Source: Ciona intestinalis (lineage: Eukaryota; Chordata; Ascidiacea; Phlebobranchia; Cionidae). Taken from it: DNA of 64,000 bases. This document shows, in pieces, positions 12,001 to 22,600 of this stretch. How positions within the stretch are numbered: the stretch's first letter is position 1; every line of letters begins with the position of its first letter. A program made the translations under genes and the position numbers. The DNA lies in contig NC_020175.2 in the NCBI RefSeq assembly GCF_000224145.3, positions 3,548,360 to 3,612,359 on the forward strand, read 5' to 3'. The notes below the pieces were generated by a model that had not been told where the DNA came from, searched no databases, and was given only the letters and a program-made list of their open reading frames with translations.

Positions 12001-15000
12001 TATGTGCTAAAGTTTTCCGTCTTTCCCCACCCTACTGTAAATAGTTCTATAACCAAATAAATATGTTACAAAAAAATGAAAAACACACAGCATTAAAACT
12101 ACATATAACTAATATTTTTAAATTTATATATACATTTAAACTCAATCAAAACGTGCAAAATATTTTTTAGGTGGGTAATGCCACAAATCATAACATATCA
12201 GGGGGCGAAAGGAAACGCACAGCCGTTGCAATGGAGCTAGCTTCCGCTCCGAAGATCCTTTTCCTGGACGAACCGACAAGCAAACTGGACTCGAGCACGT
12301 CTAAAACTTTGGTACAACTACTGAAAAAGTTGGTATTGCAGACACATATAGATAAAAATTATGTAATAGTTTATAAATAGTTTATAAAGTAAGACACATA
12401 TAGATAAAAATTAAACAATAGTTTATAAAGTAACTAATTTGTGGGTCAGTTCCCACATATATAGTAGGGTGGGGGAAGATGGGACACCTTTAGCACATAA
12501 TATCCAAAAATCCTGATTGTGTTTTAAACAGTTAACAACGGTCTGTGGAAGTCGTGAGAATGCGGTTTTTGAATTCTATGAATGTTTTTTATTTACTACC
12601 GAATGGGTTGATAAAATACAGATGGACTGTTATATTTGTAAGGAAACGGTTTATAAATAACTTGTGTTTTACTTTCAGATTATCCGACAACGGACGAACG
12701 ATTGTTCTTACCATACACCAGCCCTCCTACGCCATCTACCGAATGTTTGATAGTCTCACATTAATCGCGAAGGGGCGCACAGTGTACCACGGATCCGCTG
12801 GGTTGGCATTGTCGTATTTTTCAAGCATAGGTAATTTATGTAGTACAATTTTTGATAATAACTTATGCAGTAATATTTTTAATAATATTTATTCCATAAA
12901 TTCATCAGTTTTAAAACAATAGTTACCGTTAATACACAATTACCCACAAACCTCAATACGTGCATGGTAACTCGTTGGAGGACGTGTGTGAAACAGAAAA
13001 CGCCGTGTTATAACGGCTTTCAATGCCACGCCATCTATAAGTTTAAATATATACATACATTCGTTAATTATTTAATGTCCCATATTTCCCAATACTGTAC
13101 AATTAACAACGCATGTTTTTGTAATGATATAATACAGTTGGACGATAAAAAGAGAGTAAAAACCTAGCTGAACCATCTTAACCCAACCTTATTTGGAAAT
13201 GTTTTTTTCCGCTTAAATAGATAAGTTCGGGAAAAACAACTATATGATAGAAACGATTGAAATGTATGAAACAAACGTTCGTGTCATAACGACGGTCGTT
13301 GCCATTTCGCTTAGGCTTAATAAGTTATTTTTATTCATTCAATTTTTACTCTTCTAGGATTCACATGCGAAAAATACAACTCTCCGCCTGACTACTTCTT
13401 AGACGTCTTATACGGAGTTTATCCCCACAAACCCCCAACACCCAGGCTCACGTTCACACGCCCCACTATTACCCCATCACGGTCGCTGCGTCGAAGTATT
13501 TTTCACCGTTCAATCAATAACAACGAAGATAGTCGTCGTACAGCTACAGACCACTATCTGGACGACAGTGTGTTTTGTAATTTAACGCCAACTTTTACCC
13601 GTTTTGCTATTGGCGATATTCCAAGATGTAAGTATATTTGTTTTAATCTTGTTTTGATCTGTGGCACAATAGTTAGCGCGCCTGCTTACCTAAGGGTTAC
13701 GGGTTCAAGGCACGTCGCTGCTACCATTGTAAGCGTATGTGCTTTGGGGAAAATATTCACCAAACAAGTTACATATGGGGCCACGAGTATGCATACACGA
13801 AGTGCATGAAACAGAACACCCGTGGTATAACGGCTGTAATTGCTCTCCACGCTATAGGATAATAAGTTTAATTCGTTTATTTAATCATTTAAAACAGTTG
13901 CTCCTGTTCGCCTGTTAGAAGTTGACAGAAAATAGAATTTGGTTGGATTTGTAGTATAGCTAAAACTGTTTTGTATTTGGTCCCAAACTTAGATGGATAT
14001 ATCTTGGTAGTTTATTACACGTCGTATAAGCTGGTGATATTGGCATATTCCTAATCTGATTAATAACCCGGAATATATGAATACATTTGGTCAATGTATG
14101 TATTTAGGTCGTAGCAGTATATATTTATCTTGCATAAAGCGCACCTACACCGGCTGAAAGCAGCATGATATATCCTAATCCAAATTACAAATTTTAAAGG
14201 TAAATCTCTAACCCGTACATAATGTTGATTTCCACATACCCACTGTTGCAGCTTACTCTTGCGAGCTCGATATAACGACGGAAGAGGGCGCTAAAGCACA
14301 CGCCGACATCGGAACACACCTCGCAGAAGCATACGTCACGTCTCAACAAAATCTGAAAAATCGACAAGAATTAGCCGAGATAGAAAAACTAACGAAAAGA
14401 AGTTAGTTGCAAGAAAACACCAAACACTAAATTTTATAAGTTTTATATATATACAGTAGGGTGGAGGAATATGGGACACTGTTTTACAAAGAACATTCAA
14501 AGAATTATAAAACCGTATTCTTACAACTCCCATATAAACCGTTGTTAATTTTTCAAAACACGATCAGGATATTTGGACATTATATGTGATAGAGGTGTCC
14601 TGTATTTCCCCAACCTACAATAATAATATCAGTTCAGTTCTTAATGTTCTTGATAACATTGATGGCGTATATGTGCCCTTGGTAATGACACTTAACAGCT
14701 ATTACTAATGGGCCCAGCAGAGGTCACTAATGGGTTGTCCAAACTTTCAGCCATAAAGTACGCGACAGCAATATAAAAATTTCACACCTAATTTTGGTTT
14801 TTACAGCACTGGGCTACATGTCCGAACACGAGAGTTTCAAAATGCATAAATCGAACAAGAATCTTTCGTTTGGTCTTGAATACACACTACTGACAAGACG
14901 AGCGCTTAAATGCTCGACCAAGATATTTGCTGCTTTGGTATGTACTATAGTGGGTTGAATAAGATAGTTTGTTTTTCGTTTTTTTTAAATCATCCTATTT

Positions 15001-18000
15001 GGTAAAACAAAGAACGTTTTCAAATGTATAACCGTATATATGGTAGGGTGGGGGAAGATGGGACACCTGTTTATTCTATTTTCTCTTTCAATTTGGTGGT
15101 AAGCAAAAAAAACATTCAAAGAATTATGAAACTGTATGTTCACAACTCCCATGCACCGTTGTTAATTGTTTAAAACACGATCAGGATATTTGTATATTAT
15201 GTGCTAAAGGTGTCCCATCTTCCGCCGCCCTACTATATCCTTGCACCTCTGAACCGGCGTTGTTAGTTAAAAACACGACTAGGTAATATTGGATAACATG
15301 AGATAAAGGTGTATTCGTATTACTCGCCAGATTATGTTTAAAAACTGTTACATAACTTTGCGCTGATAATGGTTTCACCAATTATACACAGTTTGGCAAA
15401 TTGCATAAAATCAAAATTGACATGTTTTTGACTCCAATATAATTTCCAGGGCATAATGAACGCTGTTATCGGACTCATATTTGGTATTCTCTATTTCTAC
15501 AATGAAGATTCGCACCCTACAGTACAAAACAGGTTTTTATTTACACATTTATAATTTGCTATCAAATCAAAAGACAAATTTTCTATTAAAATTTAGAACC
15601 AAAATATAAGCATACCTCTGTCTGAACATTTTATTATTGTGTTCGTTAATGTACAGATTAGGAATGTTTTTCTATCTCTCTGTTCACGGAGTGATGGTAC
15701 CAGCCATGATCACTGCAAAGAGCTTTGCTGTCAACGAGAAATCTCTGTTCAGGTCAGTATATGTATAGTTTTAGGCTTATCCGTCCACAGTAGAGCTAAA
15801 TTTCACCATATAGTTATACTGTGCATGTGAACGCTCACTGAACAGTATATATAATAGGGTGAAAAAAAAGGGACAGCATTTTATTCTATTTTTCCATCCC
15901 ATTTGGTAGTAAGCAAAGAACATTCAAAGAATTATAAACAAGTATCCTCACAACTCCCATGGACCGTTTTTAATTGTTTAAAACACAGTTAGGATGTTCG
16001 GATATTATGTGCTAAAAATGTATCCCATCTTTCCCCACCAACTATATCTTATAGTTACATCGTTTGTGAAGNNNNNNNNNNNNNNNNNNNNNNNNNNNNN
16101 NNNNNNNNNNNNNNNNNNNNNACATGAGATAAAGGTGTATTCGTATTACTCGCCAGATTATGTTTTAAAACTGTTACATAACTTTGCGCTGATAATGCTT
16201 TCACCAATTATACACAGTTTGGCACATTGCATAAAATCAAAATTGACATGTTTTTGACTCCAATATAATTTCCAGGGCATAATGAACGCTGTTATCGGAC
16301 TTATATTTGGTATTCTCTATTTCTACAATGAAGATTCGCACCCTACAGTACAAAACAGGTTTTTATTTACACATTTATAATTTGCTATCAAATCAAAAGA
16401 CAAATTTTCTATTAAAATTTAGAATCAAAATATAAGCATACCTCTGTCTGAACATTTTATTATTGTGTTCGTTAATGTACAGATTAGGAATGTTTTTCTA
16501 TCTCTCTGTTCACGGAGTGATGGTACCAGCCATGATCACTGCAAAGAGCTTTGCTGTCAACGAGAAATCTCTGTTCAGGTCAGTATATGTATAGTTTTAG
16601 GCTTATCCGTTTTCCCCCCAAAACCCCCAAAAAAAAAGTTTTTTTTTTAAAAAAGGGGAAGGCCCCCCCCCTAAAAAAAAAAAAATTTTTTTTCACCCCC
16701 CCCCCCCAAATTAATAGTTATACTGTGCATGTGAACGCTCACAGAACAGTATATATAATAGGGTGAAAAAAAAGGAACAGCATTTTATTCTATTTTTCCA
16801 TCCCATTTGGTAGTCAGCAAAGAACATTCAAAGAATTATAAACAAGTATCCTCACAACTCCCATGGACCGTTTTTAATTGTTTAAAACACAGTTAGGATG
16901 TTCGGATATTATGTGCAAAAAATGTATCCCATCTTTCCCCACCAACTATATCTTATAGTTACATCGTTTGTGAAGTAACTTTATATAGTAAGGCTGTCTA
17001 TCACATCATTTCAGCTTGATACGGTTGTGTAAAAGTGTACACCCCAATTTACCAATATCTGTTTATCCAATGAACATTTTATGTATAGGGTGGAGTAAAA
17101 TGGGACACCTTTAGCACATAATATCCGAATAGCCTTATCAGGTTTTAAACAATTAACAATGGTCTATATGAGAGTCGTGAGCATATGGATTCATAATTCT
17201 TTAAATATTTTTGTTTACTACCAAATGGGACGAGAAAATAGAAAGAAAAGGTGTCCCATCTTCCCCACCTTACTATACCATTCTTAGGCACGAGCGCAAG
17301 GGTGGGTTCTACAGAGCATCGACTTACTGCTTAGCTCGTTGTACAGTGGTGTTGCTTGCTAGGATTCTCTCTGCAGTTATATTTTCTGGTTTCGTTTATT
17401 GGATGACAGGTAAAAATATTAGTTTTTTTGCAAAAAAATGATACGGTTAAATTTCGTCGTAAGGATGGGTAAATTTATTCTGTAAATATTCTTTTGTTTA
17501 CTGCCGAATGAAACAAGAAAAAAAACTAAAAACATGTTACATCTTACCCCACCCTACTATATATAACTTTTCTTTTCCAATTTATATATATAAAAATTTT
17601 ACCACTTGCAAAACGTATAGAACAACATTGCTGGCCATGTGTAATATATTTAAGACTGTACAAATTCGTTACATTGTGTATTCCTAGTTTATTAAAAATC
17701 TCATGTCATTAACACAGGTTTACAACGACACCCAGCTCACTTTATGTCTTTCTTGATGACAGCTTTCTTCAGCGGTTTCGCTTGCGATGGTATTTGCTTG
17801 TATGCCGCACTCGCGTTTAGGTCTTTCAGCACCGGCCGACTTTTCGTTGTGCTCTACATGACTTTGACTTCGGTAAGAATAACTACACATACAAATCAAT
17901 ATGTTGAACTTTACAAATTTTCTTGGGCACACGTTCTTCTATGCTTTTTTATAGGCTAAAAACAATCGAACGCGAATTTAGTATAACCCGCATTTCGCAT

Positions 18001-20454
18001 ATCGTAACCATTAAGATATACCGTTTTCGATATACGTGGTTCTGCCACCATTATATATAGGCGTGTATGTCTCTGCCGTTAAACAACATAGTATATACTA
18101 AACGATATAGGCTCCAACTCATTATCCACTAATAGATTGTCCAAAATGCCAGTAAATATAGATAAAACAATTAGCCCACAAGTTACATACGTGGTAACTC
18201 GTAAGCGGCCATAACGTGTTTACAATACAGCCTCCGTGTTATAACGACTGTGGGTGGTATGCGAGGATCAATAACTGTCATTCATAGAACATAGATATAG
18301 TGTACCGATCAGCCATTAATGTTCTATTTTATTGTATAATGTATGGGAGTGGCCTTTCAGGCCCTGGGATTTATAGGCCAGATTTGACTTATTTACCGCA
18401 ACACCCTTGTACAGCCGAAAGTGAGCTAGTACGTTACCGATGCGGTTAGTTTGCCAAAGTAACAAAGTTTTATTGTCATGCCACATTGTGTGGTATTTTA
18501 TTCAGTTTTTATCACTATACGTCTCACATTGCAGTTTTTGCCTCTAACAGTCACTAATACGCTGTGACAACATAATTCGTACTTTGCAAAATTTAATTTT
18601 GTTATGCGTACGCATACTTAATTTATAACATGTTCCAATTTTCCGGTACAGGTGTTTGCGGGTTTCCTTCTCGATCTGAACGAAGCCTTTCCATGGTTGG
18701 CGTGGGTCAAATATATCAGCGTGACTCGATACTGCTACTTGGTAATTTATGCCCAATACCTGAATTATAGTAGTGTGAGGTATGATCGGACACCTTTAGC
18801 ACATACTATCCAAATATCTTGATCGTGTTTTAAACAATTAACAACAGTTGTCCATGGGAGTTGTGAGGATACCGTTGATTCTTTAAATGTTCTTCGTTTA
18901 CCACTGAATGGTACAAGAAATTAGAAAGAAGAGATGTCCCATCTTTTCCCACCATACTATATATTATTTCCGAGGCAACGTTATCGACCGGTCAGCTTGG
19001 GAAATAGATTCGTACTTTTCAGGCGTTCTAATCTAGCTTGTATATTGCTGGGCAGAGAAATGCGTCTCGGTTATTTTCACGCGGTCATAAGCATGTTAAT
19101 GAACATGATTATTCCCGAGGTCTTTTGGGTTTGACTTTTAACAAAACAAACAAGAAACAAAACTTTAACCAATTCTCACACCTCAAAATAACTGCCTGTA
19201 CCGCAATCCAATTAGCAACAGCAGTAAACAGAAGCGTATTATGTTTAAAAAACCGCAAAATGCTACAACACTTATATAATTACTTGACGTGTACTAAAGT
19301 ACATTATCCAAACAGGGTTCTATTCTATTCTGTAAGGGTGAGGCGCTATGGTATGCTATGCAATAAGGCTTAGGCTTCGGGATTTAGACAAGTGTGGCCT
19401 ATTACTCTATCAACACTTAACGCTTTGTTGGATTTTTTTAAATGCGGTTCTATTCTATTTTGTTAGGGTGTGAGGTCTTATGGCGTGTTTTGCAATAGAC
19501 CTTAGTAATTAGACAAGTGTTGGCTTATTACTCTACTTAACACTTAACGCTTTGTTGGATTTTTTTAAATAGTCGACCGTTGTAGTAAAAGAGTTGTTTA
19601 ATATTATGCTAAGTAGTTTAATTCGTGCTCACTCATTAGATCTTTGATCTCTTTTTCAAATAGGGTTGGGTCATAAACGAATTTATCGAACACGACTTGG
19701 AACCTTGTCCACGTTTATTTACGGAGAAACGGAACCAGCATGCACTGATGATCAAAGAGAGATTGACATCTATACAAAACGCCGGTCCGGATGGGAGAAC
19801 GAAAACGAATATAACGAGCTGGTATGTAATATGTTTATATAGTGCGGTAAACGTAAAATTTTAATTAATTCACCAGGAAAATGGTAATAGTTTTATACCA
19901 GTGAAAAAAAAACAACGAAGAAAGAATTCAAAATTGGAATAAAACTTTGCGTTTTAAACAAGTTGTGCTAAATAGAATGTTCTGGGGTAAGATGGATACC
20001 GTTAGTATATGATATCCCATATTTAATAATCGTTTGGTTGCTACCATAAAAGACAATGAAAAAATGTACCATTTTACCCCAACGTACTACATAGTACACG
20101 GGGTAAGACAGGAGCTACCATCTATATCCCATATTTCCCGATCGCGTTTATACAAACAACAACGTTTTCTTTAAACGTGAGGATACGGATATGAAATTCT
20201 GTAAATATAGTCTTTAGGACTACCTCGTTTACTAACAAGTGGGTCGATTAAAGAGAAACCTACTATATTACAATAAAAAAATTTTAAACAACATTCTTGT
20301 ATTTAGCACTTACTATCCTGGCGATGCTGTATTACCAATGGTGGTAGGCGATGATGAGATTTTTCTCCACAAGATTTGGCTTACTGATGTGATATTGCTA
20401 CTTATGGCTATTTTTCTCTTTGTTGCTTGCTTTCTTCGTATGAGAAAAATGTGA
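9028..20454 (+). CDS. ABCG2-like half ABC transporter
   Basis: Coding exons: 9028-9635, 9943-10188, 10551-10610, 11077-11191, 11616-11768, 12171-12332, 12679-12830, 13358-13627, 14252-14401, 14807-14937, 15450-15532, 15657-15752, 17288-17409, 17718-17872, 18652-18741, 19664-19821, 20307-20454. The product is about 965 residues, against about 655 for human ABCG2. Order: a ~200-residue Ser/Thr-rich extension; an ATPase with Walker A GPSGSGKTT, Q-loop region GFAPQEDILNPGLTVREH, signature ISGGERKR, Walker B ILFLDEP and H-loop TIHQPSYAIY; a basic linker longer than usual; then membrane helices including MNAVIGLIFGILYFY and VILLLMAIFLFVACFL. ABCG2-type proteins dimerise and export amphipathic compounds across the plasma membrane. 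The D-loop reads SKLD instead of S/TGLD. Exons 12171-12332 and 12679-12830 do not join in phase (one base off). The ATG was chosen as the first in the open frame; 'TTGAACAG' ends 17 bp before it and could be a splice or trans-splice acceptor. Confidence 0.88.
10210..10395. mobile_element. MITE, copy 5
   Basis: Lies in the ABCG2-like intron 10189-10550. TIRs TAGCGTGGGGGAAGACGGGA / TCCCATCTTTTCCCACCCTA. Confidence 0.8.
10731..10975 (-). mobile_element. tRNA-derived SINE, near full length
   Basis: On the minus strand the order is a tRNA-like head with a B-box-like word (GTTACGGGTTCGAGATC, complement of 10900-10920), then the body with CACGAGGTGTATGAAACAG, then a GGATAAATAA end. It sits in the ABCG2-like intron 10611-11076. 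Confidence 0.75.
11385..11505 (-). mobile_element. SINE 3' fragment
   Basis: Complement of the family 3' half (GTTATAACGACTGTCGTTGC, ATTC-like tail at the left edge) in the intron 11192-11615. Confidence 0.65.
11847..12036. mobile_element. MITE, copy 6
   Basis: TIRs AGTAGCGTGAGGGAAGATGG / CGTCTTTCCCCACCCTACTG in the intron before the exon carrying the ABC signature motif. Confidence 0.8.
12462..12625. mobile_element. MITE, copy 7, truncated at right
   Basis: The left TIR is perfect (AGTAGGGTGGGGGAAGATGG) and the interior typical. The right TIR is not found; the homology fades before the exon at 12679. Confidence 0.75.
12935..13060 (+). mobile_element. SINE 3' fragment
   Basis: Contains TACCCACAAA, GGTAACTCGT, GAAACAGAAAACGCC and GTTATAACGGCTTTC, in the intron 12831-13357. 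A second 3' end fragment of the same family is at 13257-13345. Confidence 0.6.
13663..13885 (+). mobile_element. tRNA-derived SINE, full length
   Basis: Begins with a tRNA-like head: A-box-like TAGTTAGCGCGCCTGC and B-box GGTTACGGGTTCAAGGC, 30 bp apart. It continues into the body (ACCATTGTAAGCGTATGTGC), CATGAAACAGAACACCCG and a TTCGTTTATT end. It starts about 35 bp into the intron 13628-14251. Confidence 0.8.
14455..14620. mobile_element. MITE, copy 8
   Basis: TIRs AGTAGGGTGGAGGAATATGG / GTGTCCTGTATTTCCCCAAC, intron 14402-14806. A SINE body fragment follows at 14660-14760. Confidence 0.75.
15041..15237. mobile_element. MITE, copy 9
   Basis: TIRs GGTAGGGTGGGGGAAGATGG / CCATCTTCCGCCGCCCTACT, intron 14938-15449, just left of the assembly duplication. 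Confidence 0.85.
15852..16047. mobile_element. MITE, copy 10 (first haplotype)
   Basis: Ends are diverged (AATAGGGTGAAAAAAAAGGG / CCATCTTTCCCCACCAACTA). The same insertion is repeated at 16756-16952 in the second assembled haplotype. Confidence 0.75.
16611..16709. other. Homopolymer block, likely low-quality sequence
   Basis: Runs of C, A and T replace the 24 bp seen at the same place in the other haplotype copy (15784-15807). The pattern looks like a poor trace end rather than biology. Confidence 0.7.
17084..17277. mobile_element. MITE, copy 11, abutting a splice acceptor
   Basis: The right TIR (CCCATCTTCCCCACCTTACT) ends about 10 bp before the acceptor at 17286-17287 of exon 17288-17409. 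A diverged right half of another copy is at 17450-17566. Confidence 0.85.
18100..18290 (+). mobile_element. SINE, partial
   Basis: Body and 3' half (TTGTCCAAAATGCCAG, GTGGTAACTCGTAAGCGG, GTTATAACGACTGTGG) in the intron 17873-18651. R3-like sequence follows at 18333-18440. Confidence 0.65.
18767..18962. mobile_element. MITE, copy 12
   Basis: TIRs TAGTAGTGTGAGGTATGATC / CATCTTTTCCCACCATACTA, starting 26 bp into the intron 18742-19663. Confidence 0.8.
19316..19575. repeat. Tandem pair of ~125-bp R3 units
   Basis: Two head-to-tail units begin GGTTCTATTCTATTNTG and end in CTTTGTTGGATTTTTTTAAA (19316-19444 and 19445-19575). They are related to 1141-1290. Confidence 0.7.
19978..20150. mobile_element. 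Diverged MITE-like sequences
   Basis: 19978-20091 has GGGGTAAGATGGATACC at the left and TACCATTTTACCCCAACGTA at the right. A second head (GGGGTAAGACAGGAGC) follows at 20099. They look like an older relative of the main MITE. Confidence 0.55.
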
Positions 20455-22570
20455 TAAACTGTGTGAAATTTGCTTCTTTGCGTTCCAGTTTGTATTTATG
20501 TGTTGTTTTGTATTTGTCGATTAAAAACTATGAAAAAGAAATGGGTTTATTAATAGCGAGGTATTTTAAAAGTTTTTAGGTAGTTATTTTGGTTGTTATG
20601 AAAAATACAGTAGTAGACTGTAATTAGCAGGTGTGGTTCTGTGAATTGCTAAACCTAATTAACTCTCCCCGATAGATTCCAATTTCCTTGTTGCCTGCTT
20701 TCGGGCGAGCTCGACTGTGACGAGACTATTATGACGTAAAAAGACAACAGAGAGTAAAGGCGACGATCACTGCCGTGCTTGTGTCGTCTCTCAGGTAGTT
20801 CGTACTTGTTTACTGTACAATTGAGCAAAAAGCTTCGCTAGGGATATAACCTGGGTGTTAAAAGTCAGTAAGGGTGTTACAGTTTGTATACATATACAAT
20901 GTAAGCGGGTAATATCAGCGTTAACCTGATTATTTTCCTTTTACCAGTTATAAAATTTGTGTGTTTTACCAGTTATAAAATTTAGTTGTTAGCGATATAG
21001 TAGTTATATAGTTGTACCTGGTCTTTATTAAGCGTGGTTCGTGTCAGTTATAAAGCAAAAGAAGCGGAATTTCAAGAGGACACGGTTATATGATCTTCAG
21101 TTGCACGTCAAGACACCAGAACGGTAGGATAATTATTTCAATGAGTGGCGCGTAAAAAACGTGTTCGGATTTTTATCAACGAAAAAATGTATGCTGCAAA
21201 AAAATACGTTCAACCTAAAGGCTGTACAGGCTATCCAATTTATAAATTTATGCAAAGAGAATTTTTATTTCAAACTTTTTTTATATAAGAAAATTGTTAT
21301 TTTTCCCCAGTGGTGTAGCCTCAGGTGTGGGCATATATGCCCTCTAATCTTATAATCAACTATCTTGAAAATCTGCAGAGAACTAACTGTAGCATAGCGC
21401 TACTACTTGGCAGTGGGGAACCAGCTTTTATAAACCGACTTAGACCATGAGGTAACGTTGTCACAGATGCACCTGTATGATTCGGAGACATGTGTTAATA
21501 TGTGCCTGGGTCTTTTGTCCTGTGGCCACTCATTTTTCTTCTTTGATCACTGAATGGGTTGCAATGAGTTCATTTTCATTGCTTCATTAAAGCAACTGTA
21601 GATCAAACCCAAAGCAAGCTATCCTTTCTTTTGAATGGTATCTCTGCCAACAGTAACATCTTCATGTGTTTGTATTGTACTAACTTGTTTAATTTACTTT
21701 TTGCGGTTGGCTTTGATACGTATGTGAAATGGTTTTGGCTGCATCCGTTTGTCTGTCACTGTAGATCACTCATTGTAATATTGGCTTGCGCAATGAAGCA
21801 TCCACAAATGGACTTGCACGTCGAACTGGGGAGTTCTGTGTATTTTTATTATTTCAGTTCTGCATTTCACAGCCTGGCCTTTTTGAATGAGCATTAATTG
21901 ACTAATTCGATGATTTGATTTGTCCCTGTGTAAGTACAGAGCAATATTCACTGCTCTGTTCTCACCATATCAAGTGAGGCACAACCATCATATGCTAGTG
22001 CTACATCACCTGGCATATTAATACCACATTAACAGATATGGTATCAATTCCTCATTTATAAGCTGTGACACCACCACCATGCATACTCTTAGGCCTGCCG
22101 GTTAGCGGGCAGCATACAGCGCTTGTAACGTTTTTTAGCAAAATTCATTTGATTCCATCAAAGCATGTTTACTGTACACACACCATTGTATGATGTTATA
22201 CTTCACGAATGAGAGCATTTGTTTAATTGTTTCTTGGTTTCTGAACCTGTACAAGTTATTGGGCAGTCTTATAATATAAACTCAAGAAAACTCCCCTAAA
22301 AGTGATGTAGCCATATTAAAAGCGATATGCCTACTTATAAACTTTAAAGGGTAGGGTATATTCCCCCAAAAAATTCACTAATACGCACATAAGGCTGCCC
22401 AGTGCCCAGTCCCTTCCATACCTGCATGCCCGTGTGTGAGTGGCAATACATTATTTAAAGCTTGTCTGCCCACTTCAACAGGCAGCAGCATTTACACACT
22501 ACTATTTGCATGCCCAGTTTTACAACAAAGTATGCTTCGGTATTCGATTTAGAGCATGGTGTTGTTGTGT

Positions 22571-22600
22571 TGCATTCGCCTTCCAAAATAGGCGAATGCA
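22571..22600. repeat. Perfect 10-bp inverted repeat
   Basis: TGCATTCGCC (22571-22580) and GGCGAATGCA (22591-22600) form a perfect stem with a 10-base spacer. No gene is adjacent. Confidence 0.5.

Larger units (their letters stand above)
15296..16980. repeat. Allelic (haplotype) duplication around a 50-N gap
   Basis: 15296-16071 and 16122-16976 are the same stretch assembled twice, with scattered single-base differences (for example ctcata/cttata near 15475 and 16301). Both carry the transporter exons 15450-15532 / 16276-16358 and 15657-15752 / 16483-16578, and both carry a MITE (15852-16047 / 16756-16952). The N run is 16072-16121. The level of difference fits two haplotypes of one highly polymorphic animal rather than a real tandem duplication. 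Confidence 0.85.

Noticed and set aside
12171-12380. Independent small gene of 69 residues with ABC signature
   Set aside because: It is one exon of the ABCG2-like gene read on into its intron.
13663-13715. tRNA gene
   Set aside because: Only the A- and B-box words are tRNA-like; no cloverleaf closes and the sequence runs into the SINE body.
16551-16766. 71-residue frame over the homopolymer block
   Set aside because: The block is likely low-quality sequence within the second haplotype copy.
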